A stretch of 12,212 nt of DNA, from NCBI GenBank assembly GCA_964374095.1, contig CAYJXJ010000143.1:1-12212 (forward strand), in the 5' to 3' direction. Of the stretch, positions 5,364 to 11,792 are shown one piece after another; the first letter of the stretch is position 1, and each line of letters opens with the position of its first letter. The notes beneath the pieces are model-generated. The model did not search any database. It was not told where the DNA came from and was given only the letters and a program-made list of their open reading frames with translations. This stretch comes from CAYJXJ01 sp964374095. Its GTDB lineage: Bacteria > Elusimicrobiota > Elusimicrobia > UBA1565 > UBA9628. A program made the position numbers and the translations under genes.

Positions 5364-6398
5364 ATGAGACACGAACCGGACCTTGAGGCGACGGCGCATC
5401 CTCCGGAGATCGCGCAGCCCAACATATTCCCCTTGGACTGGCCCGAGAGCGCGCCGATCACATACGAGCTCTACGAGTTGGCCAAGCGCCAGGCCTGGGA
5501 CCCGGCCCATCTGCCATGGGAGAGTCTTGGAGAGGCCCGTCTCTCCGCCGAGGAGCGCCTCGGCATTGGCTACTGGTTTTCGCTCCTCGGGGTTTTCGAC
5601 GCCTCGGCCCCGCCCGTCTTCGCCCGGGCCCTCATGGAAATGTACCAGGCCCACGAGGAGGACGGGGTGCGCAAGTGCTTCTTCACCATCCTGCGCGACG
5701 AGGTCAACCATGAGGAAGTCTGCCGGAGAGCCACGACCGGGCTTCTGCCTGGCAATCCCCACGGGCCCCTTCTATGGCAGCCCAAGACCGCGCTTGAGAA
5801 AACCGCGTGGGTCAACATCCAATGGGCCTACTACAACGGGGCCCGGTACTGGAACGGCTATCTCAAGGCCTACGAGAAGTACCGCCTGCCGATCATGTTC
5901 ACATCTTTTCTCATGGGAGAGGTCGCAGCCACGACGCTTTTTCACGAGATGTCCAAGGCCGCGCGGATTCCGGTATTCAATGAGGCATTCAAAAGCGTCA
6001 GCCGCGACGAGGCGCGCCATGCCCGCATGGCCCTCTACCTCGCCGAGCGCACCTTCCCGACCTTGCCCCAGGAAGAGAAGGACTTCATCAGCCGCCAGCT
6101 CAGGGCGGGGTTCATCTTCCTCTCCATGATCCTCTTCAAGCCCTTTCCGGGCCAGTTCTGGGAGTTGCCCCCGGACTTCGTGAAGAACCACAACCGGCTG
6201 CAGGAGGCGGCGCAGTCCGGAGGCCTCGGCATCCTCCCCGAACAGAAACGCGAGGCCGCCTGGAGAAACGCCATGCTCCGGGTCAAGGGAATCGTGGAAA
6301 AGCATGGCATCGCCTTCCCGGCCATGCCCGAGGTGGGCATTACCGGCGAGGCGTATGCTGAAGACTCAGCCGCCGAGGGGCTCATCCCGGTATTTTGA
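5364..6398 (+). CDS. Ferritin-like diiron protein (R2-like/AurF-like oxygenase)
   Basis: This 344-residue helical protein carries the diiron pattern of the ferritin-like superfamily: RDEVNH (Glu113, His116) and RDEARH (Glu216, His219), with Glu186 in FLMGEVAAT between them. An acidic residue earlier in the first helix pair (Asp79 or Glu98/99) is a candidate for the remaining ligand. Spacing and length resemble ribonucleotide reductase R2-like and AurF-like oxygenases rather than iron-storage ferritins. I see no basis for an R2 role, since no nrdA partner is present. Likely chemistry is O2-dependent oxidation of a small substrate. The start is uncertain: ATG 5364 (MRHEPDLE) has GGAG 13 bases upstream, and TTG 5328 or GTG 5331 would add 11-12 residues that read as low-GC spacer. 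The next gene, another iron oxygenase, starts 18 bases downstream. Confidence 0.8.
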   Translation: MRHEPDLEATAHPPEIAQPNIFPLDWPESAPITYELYELAKRQAWDPAHLPWESLGEARLSAEERLGIGYWFSLLGVFDASAPPVFARALMEMYQAHEEDGVRKCFFTILRDEVNHEEVCRRATTGLLPGNPHGPLLWQPKTALEKTAWVNIQWAYYNGARYWNGYLKAYEKYRLPIMFTSFLMGEVAATTLFHEMSKAARIPVFNEAFKSVSRDEARHARMALYLAERTFPTLPQEEKDFISRQLRAGFIFLSMILFKPFPGQFWELPPDFVKNHNRLQEAAQSGGLGILPEQKREAAWRNAMLRVKGIVEKHGIAFPAMPEVGITGEAYAEDSAAEGLIPVF

Positions 6399-6416
6399 GA
6401 TGGGCGGAGGAAACCC

Positions 6417-7058
6417 ATGACCACAGACATTCTCCTTTCAATCGCAGCCGCCTGCCTGTTCACTGAACTCGTAGGCTACTGGCTGCACATGCTGCTCCAC
6501 TCGAACAAGATAGAGTTCCTCAGCCGCAATCACATGATCCACCACCTCGTCGTCTACGCCCCCAACAAGCCCATGCGTCAATCCCAGGAGTACCTGGGCT
6601 CCACCTACGGAAGGGCCAATGTCCTCGGCATCGGCATGGAATGGATTGTGCCTGCGGCGCTGCTGTTGCCGGCGACTCTCTTGGTCTTGCGAGCCCTCGG
6701 CATACCGGCTGTCTGCCAAGCCGTCTTCGTCCTCGTCTCCCTGACCTGGGGATACCTCATGTTCGGCACTATGCACGACGCCATGCATCTTAAGGATTTC
6801 TGGATGGGAAACGACCGCCGGTTCGGGCGATGGTTTTTGAGGGCCCGCAAACGCCACGACATCCATCACATGGAGATCGAGGACTCCGGGAAGCAGACGA
6901 AGAATTTCGGCATCTGTTTCTTCCTTTTCGACAGGCTCTTCGGCACGTTGTCTACGGAGCATAAGCCCTTCAACCGCGACGGCCTTGGGGCGGCCATGAA
7001 GCGGTACTCCTATATCTTCCCCCAAGCCGCAGCCCAAGCCGGGCCGGCGGCCGGGTAA
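6417..7058 (+). CDS. Fatty acid hydroxylase / sterol desaturase family membrane protein
   Basis: The 213-residue integral membrane diiron protein has the histidine boxes of the fatty acid hydroxylase superfamily: HMLLH at 24-28, HMIHH at 39-43, HDAMH at 120-124 and HDIHH at 147-151. A hydrophobic N-terminal segment (about 5-23) and a long hydrophobic stretch (about 76-117) should span or dip into the inner membrane, placing the His clusters on the cytoplasmic face. Relatives hydroxylate or desaturate lipids, sterols or carotenoids using O2 and an electron donor; which one cannot be told here. ATG 6417 follows GGGCGGAGG at good spacing. The gene sits between a soluble diiron protein and a homogentisate dioxygenase-like gene, so an amphipathic or quinone-like substrate is possible (inference). 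Confidence 0.85.
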   Translation: MTTDILLSIAAACLFTELVGYWLHMLLHSNKIEFLSRNHMIHHLVVYAPNKPMRQSQEYLGSTYGRANVLGIGMEWIVPAALLLPATLLVLRALGIPAVCQAVFVLVSLTWGYLMFGTMHDAMHLKDFWMGNDRRFGRWFLRARKRHDIHHMEIEDSGKQTKNFGICFFLFDRLFGTLSTEHKPFNRDGLGAAMKRYSYIFPQAAAQAGPAAG

Positions 7059-7085
7059 CTCCCGGGAGCGCTGGGAGGGCTTGCC

Positions 7086-8360
7086 ATGGCGATAATCGCA
7101 AGAAGGGGAACGGTGCCGCAGACTCCCCATACCGAATTCTACGCTCGCGACCGCGCACTCGCCCTGGAGGAGATCCACGGCAGCTATGGGTTTTCGGGGC
7201 CCTGGTCCCGGAAAATTCATATTAGGTCATACCCGACTGAATTAGTCAAGATTCCGCAACAGGGCGATTTTGCTCTTCCGTGCGTACCCGCCAAAGAGGC
7301 GGACCTTCTCCAGCCCTGGCACATCCGCACCGGCCGCATCCCCTTTGAAGGCGACGCCGTCCGGGGAAGGAAGCCCATTGCCTTCGGCCGCTCCACCGCC
7401 ATTTCCGTCTCCAAGCCGATAGAGGGCATGCCGGAGGATTCTTTTTTCCGCAACGGCGAAAAGCATGAGCTGTATTTCGTCCAGGAAGGCCGAGGGGTCT
7501 TGCGCACGGAATACGGGACCTTGAAATTCCGCGAGCATTGCTACGTGTCGATTCCCAAGGGGACCACCTACCGGGTGGAACTGGAGACCCCCAAGGCGTA
7601 CCTGCTGATCATGGAGTCGGACTTCCCTATTGAGTTTCCTCGCCATTACATCAACACCGCCGGGCAGGCCACCTTGATGTCCCCTGTCGTGGAAACCGAG
7701 GTGGAGCCGCCCGGGCGCGAAGACCCCATCGACAGGCGCGGTGAATATCCCATCGACGTGAAACATGACGGGGGAAGAATTACGCGGATCACCCTGGGTC
7801 ACCATCCCTTTGATCTTGTGGGCTGGGAGGGGGCGCTCTACCCCTTCCTCTTCGACATCAAGAACCATCATGGGATCGCCCGGGAGATCCACGCGGCTCC
7901 GCCCGTGCACCAGACCTTCCAGTCAGGCAACCCGCCGTTGAGCGGCTTCGCCGTTTGCTCCTTCGTGCCTCAAATGGAGGACTGGCACCCCAAAGGGGTC
8001 CCGGCCCCTTATGCGCACTACAATGTGGACTGCGACGAGTGCATGTTCTTCGCCAATCCCCACTACGGCGCCAGGCAGGGAGTCATCGAACCAGGCTCCT
8101 TGACGCTCCATCCGGGCGGAATACCCCATAGTCCGCAAGGCGACGCCGCTTTGCGGTCCCTCGACTCCCGAGGAAAGATTTCGCGGAGATTGGCCGTCAT
8201 GGTGGACACCTTTTTCGAAAGCCTGAAGGTGACCGAGCACGGAGCCGGATGGGCTGACCCCGACTATGCCTTGAGCTGGCACAGGTCGGCGGGCCGGGAG
8301 AAAAGCGAGTGTGGGGCTGTGGAAGCGACGCGAACCCCGGCGGGAGAAAACGATGCGTGA
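7086..8360 (+). CDS. Homogentisate 1,2-dioxygenase-like protein
   Basis: This 424-residue cupin-type iron dioxygenase matches the homogentisate 1,2-dioxygenase family, which opens the aromatic ring of homogentisate to maleylacetoacetate in tyrosine catabolism. The C-terminal iron site is visible: HYNVDCDECMFF (His311, acidic pair 317/318), then LHPGGIPHSP with His342 and His348. By motif position these correspond to the human His335/Glu341/His371 ligand set and His365. The first cupin half shows the HELYFVQEGRGVLRTEYG strand. The usual PHGP is PHSP here. ATG 7086 follows GGGAGG at 7073-7078. The stop overlaps the next gene by 8 bases. No maleylacetoacetate isomerase or fumarylacetoacetase is nearby, so complete tyrosine degradation is not shown; a paralogue acting on a related dihydroxyaromatic is possible. 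Confidence 0.85.
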   Translation: MAIIARRGTVPQTPHTEFYARDRALALEEIHGSYGFSGPWSRKIHIRSYPTELVKIPQQGDFALPCVPAKEADLLQPWHIRTGRIPFEGDAVRGRKPIAFGRSTAISVSKPIEGMPEDSFFRNGEKHELYFVQEGRGVLRTEYGTLKFREHCYVSIPKGTTYRVELETPKAYLLIMESDFPIEFPRHYINTAGQATLMSPVVETEVEPPGREDPIDRRGEYPIDVKHDGGRITRITLGHHPFDLVGWEGALYPFLFDIKNHHGIAREIHAAPPVHQTFQSGNPPLSGFAVCSFVPQMEDWHPKGVPAPYAHYNVDCDECMFFANPHYGARQGVIEPGSLTLHPGGIPHSPQGDAALRSLDSRGKISRRLAVMVDTFFESLKVTEHGAGWADPDYALSWHRSAGREKSECGAVEATRTPAGENDA

Positions 8361-9144
8361 GACAAGAAGCATTTTCAACTTCAAAGTGGACCACATGACG
8401 CTCCTGGTGGACCCGAGGATGTACAAGGCGGCCTATGCCATCTTCAGGGTCGTTTTCGGCGTGCCCAAGGATGGCATCATCTATGAGAAGCGCCGGCGCT
8501 GGCCAGGTTCGGACCGCGAAGCCTCCATGACCTTCGCGGTCCAGATCGGAGAAGGCGCCAAGGGTCAAATGCCGGATATTGGAAAAACCGTGATCGCGGT
8601 GGTCCAGCCTTCCGAGCCGGCAAGCAGTCCCTCCCATGTGCGCCGGATGCTGGAGGAGCACAACGCCGCCGCCCATTGGCAGCACATAGCGCTCAGCGTG
8701 GATGATCTCCCCGCCTTTCACGGGCATGCCGCAGCCCGCGGGGTCAACTTCATCACGCCCATCATGCACGACGAGCGGGAGGACCTCCTGCAGGTCTTCA
8801 GCGGGGAATGGTGCCTGCCCGGGGCCAAACCCTCCGGGCTGTTCTTCGAGTTCGTCCAGCGCAACCCGACCCCCGAGACCCTCAAGAGGATTTCCCAAGG
8901 GGACCGGCAGGCCTGGTTCCGGGACCGGACTTTCCTGGGGCTCTACGAAGAGAAGGAGCGGGAGTACCAAAGCGGCGCGGTGACGCCGTTCATCGACTTC
9001 GACCTGCTGCGCGTGATCTCGGCGCTCTTGGAGGCAAGAGACGTCTGGCAGATCACGGAGGAGGACATCGCCCGCGTGGAGACGACCATGAGAAAGTACG
9101 CCGCAAGCAGGAAGCCGAGCCAGGCCGCTGCCGCGGAGGCGTGA
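8353..9144 (+). CDS. HPPD-like VOC family protein (single catalytic half with unusual C-terminus)
   Basis: This 263-residue vicinal-oxygen-chelate protein resembles the catalytic C-terminal half of 4-hydroxyphenylpyruvate dioxygenase, which makes homogentisate. VDHMTLLVD (His14) fits the first metal strand, HWQHIALSVDDL (His111) the second, and LLQVFSGEW then LFFEFVQR (Glu166) the third: a 2-His-1-Glu iron site. Full HPPD is about 350 residues with a non-catalytic N-terminal domain, absent here. After FEFVQR the usual GFGxGNF helix is missing and about 95 residues of unrecognised, charged, helical sequence follow. The start ATG 8353 has GGGAG at 8342-8346 and overlaps the dioxygenase stop (ATGCGTGA), so the pair is translationally coupled, as expected for consecutive steps. 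The alternative is a VOC dioxygenase with a different 2-oxo acid or ring substrate. Confidence 0.8.
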   Translation: MRETRSIFNFKVDHMTLLVDPRMYKAAYAIFRVVFGVPKDGIIYEKRRRWPGSDREASMTFAVQIGEGAKGQMPDIGKTVIAVVQPSEPASSPSHVRRMLEEHNAAAHWQHIALSVDDLPAFHGHAAARGVNFITPIMHDEREDLLQVFSGEWCLPGAKPSGLFFEFVQRNPTPETLKRISQGDRQAWFRDRTFLGLYEEKEREYQSGAVTPFIDFDLLRVISALLEARDVWQITEEDIARVETTMRKYAASRKPSQAAAAEA

Positions 9145-9147
9145 CTC

Positions 9148-9576
9148 ATGAAAGAGAAGAAAACGGCGTCCCAGAAAGCGGCGAAGAACAGAATCGTAAA
9201 GGAATTCTTTCCCAGCGGCAAGGTCCTGGCCGAGGTCCCCTACAGGAACGGCGTCAAGCACGGCGCCGGCAGGATGTTCTACGAGAGCGGAAAACTCTAT
9301 GCCGCCGAGACCTACAAGAACGGCAAGCTCAACGGTCCGGCCGCGACATACTACGAGTCCGGCAAGCTGCAGTCGGAGTTGAAATACAAGAACGACCTCC
9401 TGGAAGGGCTCTGCAAGGAATATTATCCGAGCGGCAAGCTCGAGTCCGAGGCCGTGTACAAGGCCGGCGAGGTGGAAGGCCTCTGCAAGGTCTACTCCGA
9501 GTCCGGAGCGCTGCAGCGCACGGATGCATTCGCCGGCGGGATTCTCGTCCCGGCGGGGAAGCCGGCGACGGCCTAG
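9148..9576 (+). CDS. MORN-type (YwqK-like) repeat protein
   Basis: The 142-residue protein is almost wholly five tandem units with an exact 24-residue period. The [P/E]-S-G core recurs at 22-24, 46-48, 70-72, 94-96 and 118-120, each unit reading roughly YxSGKLxxExxYKNGxxxGxxxx; the last is shortened. This is the MORN_2 pattern found in proteins labelled YwqK-family antitoxins and in many cytoplasmic or surface proteins of unknown role. No signal peptide; the first 18 residues are Lys-rich. GGAGG at 9135-9139 lies 8 bases before ATG 9148, which follows the VOC gene stop by 3 bases, so co-expression is likely. No toxin-like partner is adjacent. A beta-hairpin scaffold for the neighbouring enzymes is possible but unproven. 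Confidence 0.85.
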   Translation: MKEKKTASQKAAKNRIVKEFFPSGKVLAEVPYRNGVKHGAGRMFYESGKLYAAETYKNGKLNGPAATYYESGKLQSELKYKNDLLEGLCKEYYPSGKLESEAVYKAGEVEGLCKVYSESGALQRTDAFAGGILVPAGKPATA

Positions 9577-9596
9577 TAATCACGCGAGGATTTTTC

Positions 9597-10304
9597 ATGA
9601 GCGACAAAGATTGGGATCCCGTGGACCAAACCATACAGAAGCTTTCCTTGCTCAAGCATCCATTTTACCAAGATTGGTCAAAGGGAGCTCTCTTGCCGGC
9701 TGATCTGAAGTGCTACGGCGCCCAATACTATCATCTGGAAAGCAGGTTTCCCAGGTTCCTGAGCCGGGTCCATTCCAACTGTGACGACTTGGCGGTCAGG
9801 CAGCGTATCCTGGAAAATATCATCGACGAAGAGAAGGGTTCCGATAACCACGTTGAGCTTTGGCTCCGGTTCGCCGAGGGGCTGGGACTTCGGCGTTGCG
9901 AGGTGCTGGGAGCGCCATGCCTGTCTCAGACAAAGGGATGCCTGGAGTCCCTTGCCGAACTTGTCGGCCATTCTCAATGGCCCTTGGGCCTAGCCGCGCT
10001 TTACGCCTATGAGTCTCAAATTTCGGAGATTGCCAGGGTGAAGATGGACGGCCTCAAGCAATTTTACGGCGTCGAAGACGAGCGCGCTTTGCGATTCTAT
10101 GTGGTGCACGAGGACATGGACCGATGGCATTCCCAGGTGGAGAGGGAGCTCATTGTTTCCTCGCAAGCCGATCTCTCCGAGGTCCGCGACGCAGCGGAAA
10201 AAGCCTGCCGGGCGCTCTGGGGGTTTTTGGACGGGGTTTATCTCGCTACCTGCCTCGTCAGGGAAAGGGCATCGAATTCCGGCGTCAACCGGTCGTCCTC
10301 ATGA
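9597..10304 (+). CDS. CADD-like haem-oxygenase-fold diiron protein (candidate p-aminobenzoate synthase)
   Basis: This 235-residue protein matches the CADD family (TenA/PqqC-like fold). In Chlamydia, CADD supplies p-aminobenzoate for folate by oxidising its own tyrosine, with a lysine as nitrogen donor. Family blocks are all present: HPFYQDW (21-27), QYYHLESRFPRFLSRVHS, IIDEEKGSDNHVELWLRFAEGLG, AALYAYESQISEIA and VVHEDMDRWHS. Metal residues Glu78, His85, Glu139, His171, Asp175 and His178 sit at a constant offset of 3 from the chlamydial ligands as I remember them (81, 88, 142, 174, 178, 181). At the same offset Tyr24 matches Tyr27 and Lys149 matches Lys152. The equipment for the self-sacrificing reaction therefore looks complete. 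The start is ATG 9597 with GAGGA at 9586-9590; the open frame runs far upstream, but over other genes. It overlaps the bacterioferritin start by ATGA. Confidence 0.9.
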   Translation: MSDKDWDPVDQTIQKLSLLKHPFYQDWSKGALLPADLKCYGAQYYHLESRFPRFLSRVHSNCDDLAVRQRILENIIDEEKGSDNHVELWLRFAEGLGLRRCEVLGAPCLSQTKGCLESLAELVGHSQWPLGLAALYAYESQISEIARVKMDGLKQFYGVEDERALRFYVVHEDMDRWHSQVERELIVSSQADLSEVRDAAEKACRALWGFLDGVYLATCLVRERASNSGVNRSSS

Positions 10305-10771
10305 AAGGCAATCCCAAGGTCATCAGGGCCCTCAACGAGCTTCTGGCGGTTGAGTTCGCCGCCTACACCCTGCATTTCGTCCATGCCAGGATGTGCGCTC
10401 ATTGGGGCTATCAGCGGCTCGCCCGGAAGCTCATGGAAGAATCCACGGAGGAGATCAGGCATGCCGAGGCCCTGATCGACCGCATCCTGTTTCTTGAAGG
10501 CGCGCCGGATGTCTCGCGCCGACCACCGGTGCCTCTGGGAAGCGACGTGCGCAAGCAGCTGGAAAACGCCCTGAGGCTTGAGGCCGACGGCGTCAAAGCC
10601 TACAACGAGGCGATCCAGCTATGCTGGCAAGCCGCGGACGGAGGAACCCGCCAAGTCCTGGAACCTATCCTGGCGGAGTCGGAAGACCACGTAAACTGGC
10701 TTGAGTCCCGACTTCACGTCATCAAGGAATCCGGGATGGAGAGGTATCTGGCGGAAGAGATAGGCGAGTAG
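10301..10771 (+). CDS. bfr: Bacterioferritin (lacking the haem-ligand Met)
   Basis: This 156-residue four-helix iron-storage protein matches bacterioferritin in length and register. All six ferroxidase ligands fall at the E. coli positions: Glu18, Glu51, His54, Glu94, Glu127 and His130, with the family stretch RHAEALIDRILFLEG at 53-67. The haem-coordinating Met52 is Ile52 (EEIRHAE instead of DEMKHAD), so haem sandwiched between subunits should not form unless partner subunits supply Met. It should oxidise and store Fe(II), protecting or feeding the iron enzymes encoded around it. The start ATG 10301 overlaps the CADD-like stop (ATGA); the open frame extends upstream only through the CADD-like gene. 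A related mini-ferritin is a less likely alternative given the length and ligand numbering. Confidence 0.9.
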   Translation: MKGNPKVIRALNELLAVEFAAYTLHFVHARMCAHWGYQRLARKLMEESTEEIRHAEALIDRILFLEGAPDVSRRPPVPLGSDVRKQLENALRLEADGVKAYNEAIQLCWQAADGGTRQVLEPILAESEDHVNWLESRLHVIKESGMERYLAEEIGE

Positions 10772-10794
10772 GCCTTTGAGGAGGATCACCACTC

Positions 10795-11715
10795 ATGTCC
10801 CAACTTAGAATCGGCTCCCAGGAGCACAAGGAACTCCTCTGCCGTTTTTTTATCGACACCCATGTCCGGTTCGAGCCGGAGCGACTCCCCTGGCCCAAAC
10901 TGGACCAGGCCTGCCTGGAACGTCTCAGGGCCCTGCCGATCTGGGAGGAGGCGGTGACGACCGAGGCCGAGACGGCCGTGAAGGTCACGGAGCTGGGCAA
11001 GGCGGAAAAGGACCCAATCCTCGCCGAAGCGATCAGCCTCCAGGGCTACGAAGAAAGCCGCCATGCCGAGATGCTTCGGATACTCACGAGCCGCTACGGC
11101 ATTCCCGTGCGCCGCAAGCCGAACCTGGCCCCGCCCAAAGACCCCTATTGGGCCTTCCTGCGCGTGGGCTACGGCGAATGCTTTGACTCTCTCTTCGGCT
11201 TCGGGCTCTTCGCCTTGGCCCGGGACTCCGGCTACTTCACCTCGGAGCTTGTGGCCTTGTTCGATCCGGTCATGCAGGAGGAAGCAAGGCACATCATCTT
11301 CATCGCCAACTGGATCGCCTATCGCCAGGCGCAGATGCCGGCCATGCGCCGGCCGGCCTACCTCTTTAGACGGGGTCTTGCCCTTTGGCTCCAGTCGGTC
11401 TCGCGCGTCAAGACAGCCATGCGCATCAAGGCCGCGCCGGGGACCCAGGTCGATGACCAAACGGATTTTACCATGGCCGCGCACGCCTCTTTCGGTGACT
11501 TCAGCGTGCGGTCTTTCTTGGAAACCTGCCTTAGGGAAAACGCGCGCAGACTCGCTCCCTATGACGCGAGGCTCCTGAGGCCGACCTTTGTCCCCGCGGT
11601 CGCCAAGAGCATCCTGAAGATGGTTCCGGGCAGCGGCGCGCCTGCGCGCCGAAGGAAGGCAGCCGACGGAACTGAGTCACGATTGAAGAGATGCTCGTCG
11701 CTTTCATCTCTCTAA
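10795..11715 (+). CDS. Second ferritin-like diiron protein, unassigned
   Basis: A 306-residue, mostly helical protein with a ferritin-like diiron signature: Glu57 (in TTEAETA), Glu87/His90 (YEESRH), Glu128 (GYGECF) and Glu163/His166 (QEEARH). That is the E...ExxH...E...ExxH arrangement. It shares this pattern with the diiron protein encoded at 5364 but differs in spacing and overall sequence, so it is not a recent duplicate. The C-terminal 110 residues are basic and unrecognised. GAGGAGGA lies about 9 bases before ATG 10795. It follows the bacterioferritin gene by 23 bases and is the last gene of the iron-enzyme run. Role unknown; an O2-dependent oxidase acting on the same substrate series is the simplest guess. 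Confidence 0.75.
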   Translation: MSQLRIGSQEHKELLCRFFIDTHVRFEPERLPWPKLDQACLERLRALPIWEEAVTTEAETAVKVTELGKAEKDPILAEAISLQGYEESRHAEMLRILTSRYGIPVRRKPNLAPPKDPYWAFLRVGYGECFDSLFGFGLFALARDSGYFTSELVALFDPVMQEEARHIIFIANWIAYRQAQMPAMRRPAYLFRRGLALWLQSVSRVKTAMRIKAAPGTQVDDQTDFTMAAHASFGDFSVRSFLETCLRENARRLAPYDARLLRPTFVPAVAKSILKMVPGSGAPARRRKAADGTESRLKRCSSLSSL

Positions 11716-11733
11716 TGGACGGCCATTTATCGC

Positions 11734-11763
11734 TTGCCGGGAGGCGTTGGAGTGTTGTATATT
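11734..11763 (+). promoter_or_regulatory. Candidate sigma70-type promoter for the cupredoxin gene
   Basis: TTGCCG (11734-11739) and TATATT (11758-11763) are 18 bases apart, with the second about 30 bases before the ATG at 11793. This is the only interval of non-coding DNA downstream of 5363 long enough for an independent promoter, and the gene product (secreted cupredoxin) differs in kind from those upstream. Hexamer matches are partial. Confidence 0.35.
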
Positions 11764-11792
11764 TCAGCGAATTTAAGCTAGGAGGCATCGCC

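Noticed and set aside
5276..5386. Short ORFs in the gap between DUF3050 and the diiron gene (for example ATG 5276, 36 codons)
   Set aside because: A GAGAAGG precedes it, but the peptide is unrecognised and runs into the diiron gene. The gap looks like the tail of the low-GC insert with nothing else identifiable.
7059..7068. CTCCCGGGAG palindrome before the homogentisate dioxygenase-like gene
   Set aside because: A ten-base GC palindrome is expected by chance in this composition, and there is no promoter context in the 27-base gap.
8197..9261. Long open frame on the minus strand (354 codons)
   Set aside because: It lies opposite the VOC/HPPD-like gene, whose protein has clear family motifs. 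GC-rich genes commonly leave open shadows on the opposite strand, and the translated text shows no domain.
8808..9596. Upstream extension of the CADD-like frame to a 498-residue protein
   Set aside because: The extra sequence overlaps the VOC and repeat genes in another frame and is low-complexity Arg/Gly-rich. ATG 9597 has its own ribosome site and matches the family start.
11687..11711. AGAGATG/CATCTCT inverted repeat at the end of the second ferritin-like gene as a terminator
   Set aside because: It has a 7-bp AT-containing stem with an 11-base loop and no T-tract, and it overlaps coding sequence. It is too weak to call.
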